From the NCBI GenBank assembly GCA_019752575.1, contig JAIELW010000008.1, forward strand, positions 1 through 64,000: a DNA stretch of 64,000 bases, read 5' to 3'. Positions 54,516-63,191 of this stretch are shown in pieces. The notes under the pieces were generated by a model. That model searched no databases and was not told the DNA's origin. It saw only the letters and a list, made by a program, of their open reading frames with translations. This DNA is from Xanthobacteraceae bacterium. Its GTDB lineage: Bacteria; Pseudomonadota; Alphaproteobacteria; Rhizobiales; Xanthobacteraceae. Positions within the stretch are counted from its first letter, which is position 1. Every line of letters starts with the position of its first letter. A program made the position numbers and the translations under genes.

Positions 54516-54683
54516 TTACTTCGTCGCGGGCGTGTTGATCTTTGGTAGCTCGATCGAAACGCGCGACGTGTTCTGATTTCCGATAACGCCGGTCATCAAG
54601 AGGATCGCGCCACCGACTACGATGATCAGCAAGGCGCCGATCAAGACGCCGGCCAGCCCCATTCCTCCGCTGTTGTCAGCCAT
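54516..54683 (-). CDS. Small single-helix membrane protein
   Basis: A 55-residue protein MADNSGGMGLAGVLIGALLI with helix IIVVGGAILLMTG and a short tail ending KINTPATK. GGAG lies 7 bases before the ATG. Similar in build to the small proteins at 1636 and 1891. Function unknown. Confidence 0.65.
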   Translation of the reverse strand: MADNSGGMGLAGVLIGALLIIVVGGAILLMTGVIGNQNTSRVSIELPKINTPATK

Positions 54684-54835
54684 CGTATTTCTCCATCTGA
54701 GCGCCTCCCGTCAAATGAAACGGTGTTTGCCGTCTATGGTTCCGTTGTGAACTTCGCATGCATGGCGCTGGTTCCGGTTCTGCGAATCTCATAGCAATTG
54801 GCAAGTAAGAAACTGCGTTCAAGGCGAATATAAGA

Positions 54836-55027
54836 ATGTCCAAGCAAAAGCGCGTTATTGAAGTAGGCCGTTACTGGCTCCAGATCGACCGGCAGACCAA
54901 GGGCTCCTACGACGAACTCGAGGCCGCGCAGGCAGCCGGCGAACAGCTCAAGAAAAAGTTTCCGAACGTTCACGTCGCGCTTTACGACAAGCAGTCGGGC
55001 CTGCATTCGGTGCTGCGCGTGCTTTGA
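54836..55027 (+). CDS. Small cytoplasmic protein, unknown
   Basis: A 63-residue protein (MSKQKRVIEVGRYWLQIDRQ, then AAQAAGEQLKKKFPNVHVAL) with alternating beta and alpha pattern. No family recognised. Reads as a coding ORF by codon bias and a consistent amphipathic helix. Confidence 0.65.
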   Translation: MSKQKRVIEVGRYWLQIDRQTKGSYDELEAAQAAGEQLKKKFPNVHVALYDKQSGLHSVLRVL

Positions 55028-55100
55028 ACCGCCTGTCTCATAAATTTACTCGCAGCGGCGACCGTGCCATGATCTACGCCGATACGGCGGGGCGTAGCGT

Positions 55101-56093
55101 ATGTTTGTTTTTCCGGGCATTGGGCGCAGTGGCGCAAGCCGCACGATATTGGCGGGGGCTGTGCTCGCCGGTTTGACCGCGCTTGCCTTCGCGCAGGCCG
55201 ATGGCCCCGATTATTTCCGCATCACCGGCCTCAAGAAAGAAGACCGCGTGAACGTGCGCCGCGCGCCGAACACCGATGCAAAAGTCGTCGGCCGCATTCC
55301 GAAAGATACCGACGGCGTCAAAAATCACGGCTGCAAAGGCGGACTCACGCCGAAGCAATATGCCAAGGCGAGCGAAGCGAAGAAAAAAGCCGCGGAGCGC
55401 GAGCGCTGGTGCCAGGTCGAATACAACGACGTGAAAGGCTGGGTGCTCGGGCGCTTTCTCGCCGAAGGTTCGGCTCCGGAAAGCGAGAGCAAGTCACAGC
55501 AGCAGGCAACGCAACCGCAAATGCCATCCGCGCTGCCGCCGATGCAGAGCGCAGCGCCGAGCATCGATTGTTCGAAAGCGGAAAAAACCTGGGAGAAGCT
55601 CACCTGTGCGGATCAGGAGCTTGCCGCGATCGACCGGGAGGCGGCGCGGCTTTATGCGGCTGCAAGCGACGCCTTGAACGCGATGCCGGGCTTCGAACAG
55701 CTCCTCGACTCGCAGCGCAAGTGGCAGGAGCAGCGCGCCACCTGCTTCGACCGCGATTGCGTTGCCGAGATGCTGGTGCGCCGGGTGCATCAGTTGCGCC
55801 GCGACTTCAAGGAAACTCGCGCGCAGGACGTGAAAGGGATCAGTATGGGTCCGCTGGTCGCGCGCTGCGAGATGTTTCCGTTGCCGATCGCCGTCACTTA
55901 CGTCAATTCCGACCCCGGCTACGTCTATCTAGAATGGCTGGGCGCTTTCGTGGTGATCCCGCACGTGCCGTCAGGCTCCGATGCGCTGTATGAAGGCAAC
56001 TTTGCCCGTTTTCATACGAAAGGAAACGAGGCACTGTTACTCGTGCCCGGCGGCAAGATGGAAATGAACTGCAAGTTCGAGAAGAACGGCTAG
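55101..56093 (+). CDS. Exported SH3/LprI-like/MliC-like protein, putative lysozyme inhibitor
   Basis: A 330-residue periplasmic protein. Signal peptide to LAFAQ, bacterial SH3 domain (about 36-118: DYFRITGLKKEDRVNVRRAP to GWVLGRFL), linker, DUF1311/LprI-like helical domain with Cys pairs (DCSKAEKTWEKLTCADQELA, DSQRKWQEQRATCFDRDCV), and a C-terminal MliC-like fold (about 240-330, ending in a TKGNEALLLVPGGKMEMNC type strand). LprI and MliC domains inhibit lysozymes. Having both, plus an SH3 that can bind peptidoglycan, suggests defence against host or competitor lysozyme. Confidence 0.75.
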   Translation: MFVFPGIGRSGASRTILAGAVLAGLTALAFAQADGPDYFRITGLKKEDRVNVRRAPNTDAKVVGRIPKDTDGVKNHGCKGGLTPKQYAKASEAKKKAAERERWCQVEYNDVKGWVLGRFLAEGSAPESESKSQQQATQPQMPSALPPMQSAAPSIDCSKAEKTWEKLTCADQELAAIDREAARLYAAASDALNAMPGFEQLLDSQRKWQEQRATCFDRDCVAEMLVRRVHQLRRDFKETRAQDVKGISMGPLVARCEMFPLPIAVTYVNSDPGYVYLEWLGAFVVIPHVPSGSDALYEGNFARFHTKGNEALLLVPGGKMEMNCKFEKNG

Positions 56094-56117
56094 TCCGTTA
56101 CTTTTGAGAGGTTAAAT

Positions 56118-56166
56118 CCTCATCCTTCGAGACGCGCTCACTTCGTTCGCGCTCCTCAGGATGAGG
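56118..56166. repeat. Palindromic repeat, CCTCATCCT class
   Basis: CCTCATCCT at 56118 pairs with AGGATGAGG at 56158, with a central variable hairpin (GCGCTCACTTCGTTCGCGC). This class is widespread between genes in the Bradyrhizobiaceae group. Confidence 0.8.
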
Positions 56167-56177
56167 GGTGCATTGTC

Positions 56178-56213
56178 ATTCCGGGGCGCGAGTGAAACTC
56201 GCGAACCCGGAAT
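56178..56213. repeat. Palindromic repeat, ATTCCGGG class
   Basis: ATTCCGGG/CCCGGAAT outer stem with inner CGCGAGT/ACTCGCG stem. Confidence 0.8.
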
Positions 56214-56252
56214 CCAGAGCGACACAGTAAAGCTGGTGTATGTAGCCCCTGG

Positions 56253-56322
56253 ATTCCGGATCGCGCGCAGTAAGATATGACCAAGTCGGGTAAACCCGAC
56301 TTGGTTAGCGCGCGTCCGGAAT
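56253..56322. repeat. Composite palindrome with AAGTCGG hairpin
   Basis: ATTCCGGA-tc-GCGCGC pairs with GCGCGC-g-TCCGGAAT. Inside is a perfect hairpin CCAAGTCGGG-TAAA-CCCGACTTGG (56281-56304). Its core matches the hairpin at 13764-13783. Confidence 0.85.
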
Positions 56323-56333
56323 GACAGCTTTAC

Positions 56334-56364
56334 TCGTCATCACCGGGCCGAGCCCGGCCATGAC
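56334..56364. repeat. Palindromic repeat, TCGTCAT class
   Basis: TCGTCATCACCGGG with a partial complement CCCGGCCATGAC; same class as 23274 and the outer stem of 57516. Confidence 0.75.
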
Positions 56365-56384
56365 AACTGCGCGCTAAATCGCGC

Positions 56385-57476
<1,092 letters not shown>

Positions 57477-57515
57477 TTACCGCTTTGGCATCATGCGGCC
57501 AAACATAACCTCACA

Positions 57516-57686
57516 TCGTCATTACCGGGCCGCACCGGCCCGCGCGTCAGCGCGGTTTGCCGGTGCGAGACCCGGTAATCCATGCGGAGTTGCAACGCCT
57601 CATGGATTACCGGATCAGGCAGCGTCTAGCCGCTCCCCGCGGATCAAGTCCGCGGGTCGCGGGACGCTGCCGTCCGGTAATGACGA
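57516..57686. repeat. 171-bp compound palindromic element, multi-stem
   Basis: Outer 13-bp stem TCGTCATTACCGG/CCGGTAATGACGA (57516-57528, 57674-57686). Inside: CGCACCGG/CCGGTGCG (57531, 57560), CCGGTAATCCATG/CATGGATTACCGG (57572, 57601), GGCAGCGTC/GACGCTGCC (57618, 57663) which encloses CCCGCGGA/TCCGCGGG (57636, 57649). The single-stranded form would be a multi-arm junction. No gene is inside. 57438-57515 and 57687-57765 show nothing assignable. Confidence 0.85.
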
Positions 57687-57765
57687 GGGAGTAGGTGTCG
57701 CGGGCCGCGTTGACCTTCCGCCAAAGCCCCGCATATTCGCAGTCATGAATGCAGTCGGTTCGTCT

Positions 57766-58053
57766 TTACAGCCCCTCGACGCTAACCAGCCGCGCCGAAC
57801 TCACTTCGTCGCGGATGTTTTTCAGGCCCCGATAGACCGGGCCGTTGTAGAACTCCTCCCACGCCGCGACGGACGGAAATTCGATGAGTACGATGCGGCG
57901 CGGCTCCCAGTCGCCTTTGTAGACCTTGTGCGCCCCGCCGCGCGCGAGGTACTTCGCGCCTGCCGCATCGAGCACGGGCTTCACGCCTTTCATAAAGTCC
58001 TGATAGCGGGCCATATCGCGGATTTCGACGTCGAAAATAACGTAGGCTGCCAT
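57766..58053 (-). CDS. DUF1330 domain protein
   Basis: A 95-residue DUF1330 protein, ferredoxin-like fold: [60 protein letters not shown]. Function unknown; some members may be small oxidoreductases or stress proteins. ATG 58053 has GGGGAAG nearby. Divergent from the valine catabolism operon. Confidence 0.85.
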   Translation of the reverse strand: MAAYVIFDVEIRDMARYQDFMKGVKPVLDAAGAKYLARGGAHKVYKGDWEPRRIVLIEFPSVAAWEEFYNGPVYRGLKNIRDEVSSARLVSVEGL

Positions 58054-58118
58054 CTTTACTTCCCCGTTGGTGCGCGCAATCGCACGGGTATTATTGGCAT
58101 GGCGTAAGCGGGCAGGCG

Positions 58119-59258
58119 ATGGATTTCGAATTGTCCGAGGAACAAGAGGCATTTCGCGACGCGGCGAGGGCGTTTGCGCACGACGAGATGATGCCGCGGG
58201 CGCGTGAGTGGGACGAGCGCTCGATCTTCCCGGTCGACGAGCTGCGCAAGGCGGCCGCGCTCGGCTTCGGCGGGATTTACGTCAAAGAAGATGTCGGCGG
58301 CTCGGCGCTCTCGCGTCTCGACGCCGCGATCATCTTCGAGGAACTGGCGCAGGGCTGCACTTCCACCGCCGCCTATATCTCGATCCACAACATGGCGGCC
58401 TGGATGATCGACAGCTTCGGCAGCGAGAGCGTGCGCAAGCGCTTTTTGCCGAAGCTCTGCACCATGGAGCATTTTGCGAGCTATTGCCTGACCGAGCCGG
58501 GCGCCGGCTCGGACGCGGCGTCGCTGCGCACGACTGCGAAACGCGACGGCGATCATTACGTCCTGAACGGCGAGAAGGCCTTCATCTCCGGCGGCGGCGT
58601 CTCCGATATATATGTGTGCATGGTGCGGACCGGCGAGCCGGGCCCGCGCGGCATTTCCTGCATCGTGGTCGAGAAGGGCACCAAGGGGCTTTCTTTCGGT
58701 GCGCAGGAGCAGAAGTTAGGGTGGAAGTCGCAGCCGACCTCGGCCGTGATTTTCGAGAATTGCCGCGTGCCGGTCTCGAATTTGGTCGGCGCCGAAGGGC
58801 AAGGCTTCCGGATCGCGATGGCGGGGCTCGACGGCGGGCGGCTCAATATCGGCGCGTGCTCGCTCGGGGGCGCGCAGTTCTGCCTGGACCGCACGATCGA
58901 ATACATGCGCGAGCGCAAACAATTCGGCACACGGCTTGCCGATTTTCAGGCGCTGCAGTTCCGGATCGCGGATTTTGCAACCGAGCTTGAGAGCGCGCGG
59001 TTGCTGTTGTGGGCGGCGGCGCAGAAGGTCGGCGACAAGGCGCCCGGCGCGACCAAGATGGCCGCGATGGCGAAGCGCTCGGCAACCGATACCGGATTCG
59101 ACGTGGTCAACGGCTGCCTGCAGCTGCACGGCGGATACGGGTACCTGCGCGATCACCCCATCGAGCGCGTGCTGCGCGACGTGCGCGTGCATCAGATCCT
59201 GGAAGGCACCAACGAAATCATGCGCGTCATCATCGCGCGCGAGATGTTAGGCAATTGA
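58119..59258 (+). CDS. Acyl-CoA dehydrogenase, isobutyryl-CoA dehydrogenase-like
   Basis: A 379-residue acyl-CoA dehydrogenase: [80 protein letters not shown] and [20 protein letters not shown]-dependent alpha,beta-dehydrogenation of short branched acyl-CoA. Catalytic base Glu in LEGTNE. Neighbours for HIBYL-CoA hydrolase and HIBADH indicate isobutyryl-CoA and thus valine catabolism. Its stop overlaps the next start by one base (TGATG). Confidence 0.9.
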   Translation: MDFELSEEQEAFRDAARAFAHDEMMPRAREWDERSIFPVDELRKAAALGFGGIYVKEDVGGSALSRLDAAIIFEELAQGCTSTAAYISIHNMAAWMIDSFGSESVRKRFLPKLCTMEHFASYCLTEPGAGSDAASLRTTAKRDGDHYVLNGEKAFISGGGVSDIYVCMVRTGEPGPRGISCIVVEKGTKGLSFGAQEQKLGWKSQPTSAVIFENCRVPVSNLVGAEGQGFRIAMAGLDGGRLNIGACSLGGAQFCLDRTIEYMRERKQFGTRLADFQALQFRIADFATELESARLLLWAAAQKVGDKAPGATKMAAMAKRSATDTGFDVVNGCLQLHGGYGYLRDHPIERVLRDVRVHQILEGTNEIMRVIIAREMLGN

Positions 59259-60313
59259 TGTCGCAAGGAAGCTCACAAGAGCCCGAAATCCTGTTCGAGC
59301 GGCGCGGCTGCGCGGGCTTTGTCACGCTCAATCGTCCGCAGGCGCTGAATGCCGCGACCGACAACATGGTGCGGCAACTCGCGCGTCAGCTCGATCTCTG
59401 GGAAAACGACAGCGCGATTGATCGCGTGATCGTTCGCGCGGAAGGCGACCGCGCCTTTTGCGCCGGCGGCGACATTCGCGCGCTCTACGAACAATTCAAG
59501 GCGGGCGGCGTGCGAGAGTCGATCGACTTCTGGCGCGTCGAATATACGCTGAACCACAAGATCAAGCATTATCCGAAGCCGTATATCGCGCTGATCGACG
59601 GCATCGTGATGGGCGGCGGCGTCGGCCTCTCCGTGCACGGCACGCATCGCGTGGCCGGCGACAAATATTCCTTCGCCTATCCCGAAGTCGGCATCGGCTT
59701 CTTTCCGGATGTCGGTGCCACGCACGTGCTGCCGCGGCTGCCCGGCAAAATCGGCATGTGGATCGGGCTCACCGGCTGGCGCGTGAACGCGGACGACGGC
59801 GTTTATTGCGGGCTGGCGACGCATCGCGTCGAAAGCGCGCAATTCGCGGAGCTGGAGCGGGCGCTCACCACCGACGAGAGCGTCGGCGAAATTCTCAAGA
59901 CATTCTCATCGCAGCAGATGCGTGGGAAGCTCGAAGACGAGCACCCGCTGATCGACCGCATCTTCGCGCTGTCCTCGGTCGAAGAAATTCTTGCGGCGCT
60001 GGACGCCGAGATGAATGAATTCGCCTCGCAGCTCGCCCGCGCGATCCGCCAGAAGTCGCCGACGAGCCTCAAGATTGCCTTCGAGCAGGTGCAGCGTGGC
60101 GCCAAGCTCGATTTCGCGGAGGCGATGCAGACCGAATTTCGCATCGTCAATCGGGTCGCGCGCGAACCGGAATTCTACGAGGGCATCCGCGCCGTGGTGA
60201 TCGACAAGGACAACGCGCCGAAATGGAATCCCGCTTCGCTCGAAGCGGTGACGGAAGCGAAGGTGGCGTCGTACTTTGCGCCGCTGCCGGGGCCTGAGGA
60301 ACTGAAGCTGTGA
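59258..60313 (+). CDS. 3-hydroxyisobutyryl-CoA hydrolase (enoyl-CoA hydratase family)
   Basis: A 351-residue crotonase-fold enzyme, longer than true enoyl-CoA hydratases. Oxyanion and catalytic features: GFVTLNRPQALNAATDNMVR, AFCAGGDIRALYEQFK, GGVGLSVHGTHRVAGDKYSF, PEVGIGFFPDVGATHVLPRL, and the C-terminal VVIDKDNAPKWNPASLEAVT typical of HIBYL-CoA hydrolase. It releases 3-hydroxyisobutyrate for HIBADH at 60754. Confidence 0.9.
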   Translation: MSQGSSQEPEILFERRGCAGFVTLNRPQALNAATDNMVRQLARQLDLWENDSAIDRVIVRAEGDRAFCAGGDIRALYEQFKAGGVRESIDFWRVEYTLNHKIKHYPKPYIALIDGIVMGGGVGLSVHGTHRVAGDKYSFAYPEVGIGFFPDVGATHVLPRLPGKIGMWIGLTGWRVNADDGVYCGLATHRVESAQFAELERALTTDESVGEILKTFSSQQMRGKLEDEHPLIDRIFALSSVEEILAALDAEMNEFASQLARAIRQKSPTSLKIAFEQVQRGAKLDFAEAMQTEFRIVNRVAREPEFYEGIRAVVIDKDNAPKWNPASLEAVTEAKVASYFAPLPGPEELKL

Positions 60314-60735
60314 GCCTTTACGAAGATCCGCTCGAAGAAGCGATCGGCCGCGACTCCATCAAACCGAAGCCGTGGCGGCAGCGCATGATCTATTTTCAGC
60401 GCGTCGCCGGCGGCTTCATGATGGTGAAGGGGCTGATCGGCTGGGCGATCATCTGCGGTTTGCCGCTCGGCACGCCCTTTGCCGCGATGCGCATGCACGC
60501 GCAGGCGTGGACGATTTTCTTTGCGGTGATCGACGTGGTCGCGGGCGTCGCGCTGTGGCTCGGCTCGGCGTGGGGCGCCACGCTCTGGCTGATCGTAGTC
60601 GCGACGCAAATCTCGGCGGACATCGTATTCGCGGAAGTCGCGGGCCTGCTCGTGCTTTTGACGATCTTCGAGGTGTTGCTCGTCGCGGGCTATGTGCTGG
60701 TGCGGTTCAAGGTTTACGAAGAAGACAATAAATAA
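60310..60735 (+). CDS. Four-helix membrane protein in the valine operon (DUF6163-like)
   Basis: A 141-residue integral membrane protein with about four helices: MIYFQRVAGGFMMVKGLIGW, AWTIFFAVIDVVAGVALWLG, ATLWLIVVATQISADIVF and VAGLLVLLTIFEVLLVAGYV. GTG start overlaps the hydrolase stop (GTGA), so it is co-translated. No known transporter motif. Its place between the hydrolase and HIBADH suggests a role linked to branched-acid metabolism or merely a conserved neighbour; I assign DUF6163 tentatively. Confidence 0.65.
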   Translation: MSLYEDPLEEAIGRDSIKPKPWRQRMIYFQRVAGGFMMVKGLIGWAIICGLPLGTPFAAMRMHAQAWTIFFAVIDVVAGVALWLGSAWGATLWLIVVATQISADIVFAEVAGLLVLLTIFEVLLVAGYVLVRFKVYEEDNK

Positions 60736-60753
60736 AAATTTCGGGAGGCGGGA

Positions 60754-61641
60754 ATGGCAAAAATCGGATTCATCGGGCTCGGCAACATGGGATTGCCGAT
60801 GGCGCAGAACCTCATCAAGGCGGGACACGAAGTTACCGGCTTCGATGTGACGCCGGCGGGCCCCGCGAAACTCGGCGAGAGCGGCGGCAAGGCTGCCAAG
60901 GAAATCGGCGACGTGGCGGCGGATATGGATTTCGTCGTCACCATGCTGCCCGCGGGCCAGCATGTGCGCGATGTCTATCTCGGCAATGGCGGCGTGTTTG
61001 CGCGCGCGAAGAATGGAGCGGCCTTCATCGACTGCTCCACGATCGATGTGGAGACCGCGCGGGCGGTGATTGGCGAGGCGGAGAAGAAAGGTTTTCTGAT
61101 GCTGGACGCCCCGGTTTCCGGCGGCGTCGGCGGCGCGCAAGGTGGAACGCTTACCTTCATGGTTGGCGGCTCGGACACGGCATTTGCGAAAGCGAAGCCG
61201 GTACTGGAGCAGATGGGCAAGACCATCGTGCATGCGGGCGCGGCCGGCGCCGGGCAGGCGGCGAAGATCTGCAACAACATGATCCTCGGCATTTCGATGA
61301 TCGCGGTATCCGAAGCTTTCGTGCTCGCGGAGAAGCTGGGCCTGGACAAGCAGAAGCTGTTCGATATTTCCTCGAAGTCTTCTGGCCAGTGCTGGTCGAT
61401 GACGGCCTACTGCCCGGTGCCGGGCCCGGTGCCGACTTCGCCCGCGAACCGCGATTACGCGGCGGGCTTCACGGCGGCGATGATGCTGAAAGACCTGAAG
61501 CTCTCGCAGGAAGCGGCGAAGGCAGCCGGCGCTGTGACGCCGCTCGGCGCGAATGCTTCGGCGCTCTATCAGAAATACGCGGACAGCGGCGAAGCGGGAA
61601 AAGATTTCTCCGGCATCATCAACTACATCCGCAAAAGTTGA
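60754..61641 (+). CDS. mmsB: 3-hydroxyisobutyrate dehydrogenase
   Basis: A 295-residue beta-hydroxyacid dehydrogenase. N-terminal NAD site GFIGLGNMGLPMAQNLIKAG, substrate loop DAPVSGGVGGAQGGTLTFMV, catalytic Lys about 171 (GAGQAAKICNNMILG), and CPVPGPVPTSPANRDYAAGF. Oxidises 3-hydroxyisobutyrate to methylmalonate semialdehyde. Last gene of the operon. Confidence 0.93.
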   Translation: MAKIGFIGLGNMGLPMAQNLIKAGHEVTGFDVTPAGPAKLGESGGKAAKEIGDVAADMDFVVTMLPAGQHVRDVYLGNGGVFARAKNGAAFIDCSTIDVETARAVIGEAEKKGFLMLDAPVSGGVGGAQGGTLTFMVGGSDTAFAKAKPVLEQMGKTIVHAGAAGAGQAAKICNNMILGISMIAVSEAFVLAEKLGLDKQKLFDISSKSSGQCWSMTAYCPVPGPVPTSPANRDYAAGFTAAMMLKDLKLSQEAAKAAGAVTPLGANASALYQKYADSGEAGKDFSGIINYIRKS

Positions 61642-61845
61642 GCTGGCGCAGGCGGCGCAGCTTCGAACATCGTTTCGGAATCGTGCACGCGACGTTCCAG
61701 ATTGAGGCAGGCAGCGGCGCCGGACCGTGCTGAAACGCTACATGACCCCAATTTTACAAGGGTTTTCGGCGCTTCATAAAGGAATTGGCAAGGCTGATTC
61801 CTGACCTTCCATTTATCATTCAATTTAAGGCTTCCTTTTCGCGTC

Positions 61846-61865
61846 TTGTGTACAAAGATGCACAA
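61846..61865 (+). promoter_or_regulatory. Candidate operator upstream of ldtR
   Basis: TTGTG at 61846 and CACAA at 61861 form a 20-bp inverted repeat 51 bases before the MarR-family start. Suitable for autoregulation by a MarR dimer. Confidence 0.35.
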
Positions 61866-61915
61866 CGAGCGGAAGAAAACTCCGCCGCCAAGAACGAACA
61901 CACGGGGCGTAGAAC

Positions 61916-62428
61916 ATGAAAAACGTAGCGCGCGCGGCGCAAGCCGCCGAACCGCTTGAATCATTCGAGGAGCTGAAGACGCCGTATCTCGAGGCGTTGA
62001 CGCTCGTGGAACGGCTGCATCGCCGTCTGCTCGATGTGATCAAGGACGAATTCGATCGTCGCGGCCGTTCGGACATCAACAGCGTGCAGGCGCTCTTGCT
62101 GTTCAATATCGGCGGCAGCGAACTGACGGCCGGAGAGCTGCGCACGCGCGGCTATTATCTCGGCTCGAACGTTTCCTATAACTTGAAGAAGCTCGTCGAG
62201 ATGGGCTATCTGCATCACCAGCGCTCGCGGATCGACCGCCGCTCGGTGCGCATCAGCCTCACCGACAAGGGCAAGGAAGTCCACGAGATCGTCGAAGAGC
62301 TTTACCAGAAGCACATTCGCACGCTCGAGAAGGTCGGCGGCATTGGCACAAACGACCTTCAGGTGCTGAACAAAGCCCTGCAGCGCCTCGAGCGCTTCTG
62401 GACCGACCAAATCCTCTATCGCCTCTAA
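61916..62428 (+). CDS. ldtR: LdtR-type MarR family regulator
   Basis: A 170-residue winged-helix regulator matching the LdtR subgroup of MarR: ESFEELKTPYLEALTLVERL, FDRRGRSDINSVQALLLFNI, LTAGELRTRGYYLGSNVSYN (recognition helix) and GYLHHQRSRIDRRSVRISLT (wing). LdtR regulates an L,D-transpeptidase and stress tolerance genes in other Hyphomicrobiales. Monocistronic with its own terminator. Confidence 0.88.
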   Translation: MKNVARAAQAAEPLESFEELKTPYLEALTLVERLHRRLLDVIKDEFDRRGRSDINSVQALLLFNIGGSELTAGELRTRGYYLGSNVSYNLKKLVEMGYLHHQRSRIDRRSVRISLTDKGKEVHEIVEELYQKHIRTLEKVGGIGTNDLQVLNKALQRLERFWTDQILYRL

Positions 62429-62454
62429 GAAATCGGCGACGCATTCAAACATTC

Positions 62455-62483
62455 AGCCCCGGCGGAAACGCCGGGGCTTTTTT
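62455..62483 (+). terminator. Rho-independent terminator of ldtR
   Basis: AGCCCCGGCG-GAAA-CGCCGGGGCT then five T. Same stem type as the porin terminator at 21866. Confidence 0.92.
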
Positions 62484-62556
62484 GCGCGCGCGTGAAATCG
62501 GGTGTCGTCGGGAAAACGGACTGTCTAGAAGTCGGGCTTCGTTACAGGAGACCGAA

Positions 62557-63015
62557 ATGGCAAGAGCTTATTATAGCACGGTGCTCAATCATCCTCTCGA
62601 TAAGGTTTGGGCAATGATCCGCGATTTCAATAATTACCCGGTCTATATCGATGGCGTCACCGAAAGCGAAATCGAAGACGGCAGAAGCGGAGACGAAATT
62701 GGCGCCGTGCGCCGGTTCAACTATGGCGGCAACTGGATTCGTCAGCGGCTCGGCGATCATTCGGACAAGGAGCATTTGCTAACTTATATCGGCATCGATC
62801 CCTTCGCGTTAACCGATAGAAAACTTGCACCGGTGCGTTATCGCGGCACCATGCATCTGCTGCCGGTGGTGGATGGCGCTCGCACCTTCTTCGAATGGTC
62901 GGTCGAACTTGATGGAGTTGAGAAAGAGGAACTGGAATGGCGCGACATTTTCATGTCGATGATTCCGGATTGGACCGACTCGCTGAAGCGGACGCTGGAC
63001 CGCAATGTTTTCTAA
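62557..63015 (+). CDS. SRPBCC family protein
   Basis: A 152-residue START/Bet v1-like (SRPBCC) fold: YYSTVLNHPLDKVWAMIRDF, YPVYIDGVTESEIEDGRSGD, and FFEWSVELDGVEKEE near the C-terminus. Hydrophobic ligand-binding cavity; ligand unknown. AGGAG lies 6-8 bases before ATG 62557. Confidence 0.85.
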   Translation: MARAYYSTVLNHPLDKVWAMIRDFNNYPVYIDGVTESEIEDGRSGDEIGAVRRFNYGGNWIRQRLGDHSDKEHLLTYIGIDPFALTDRKLAPVRYRGTMHLLPVVDGARTFFEWSVELDGVEKEELEWRDIFMSMIPDWTDSLKRTLDRNVF

Positions 63016-63019
63016 ATTT

Positions 63020-63068
63020 CCCTCCCCCTTGCGGGGAGGGTCGCCGAGCGAAGCAAGGCGGGGTGGGG
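63020..63068. repeat. Two-hairpin repeat R7 (left arm of an empty pair)
   Basis: CCCTCCCC-CTTGC-GGGGAGGG, short second stem CGCC/GGCG, GGGTGGGG. Faces R8 in the same orientation as the pairs that enclose DUF559 genes. Confidence 0.9.
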
Positions 63069-63100
63069 GCGAATCCCTACGCTCAATTTTAGCGCTGCCA

Positions 63101-63154
63101 CCCCACCCGGCTCGCGCCTGGCGGCGCTCGCCACCCTCCCCGTCAAGGGGAGGG
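63101..63154. repeat. Two-hairpin repeat R8 (right arm of an empty pair)
   Basis: CCCCACCC, imperfect second hairpin (GGCTCGCGCC/GGCGCTCGCC), CCCTCCCC-GTCAA-GGGGAGGG. Only 32 bases separate it from R7 and no gene lies between. Confidence 0.9.
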
Positions 63155-63191
63155 ATGAAGTGTGCCGATTTTCCGCGAAGACGAAATAGAA

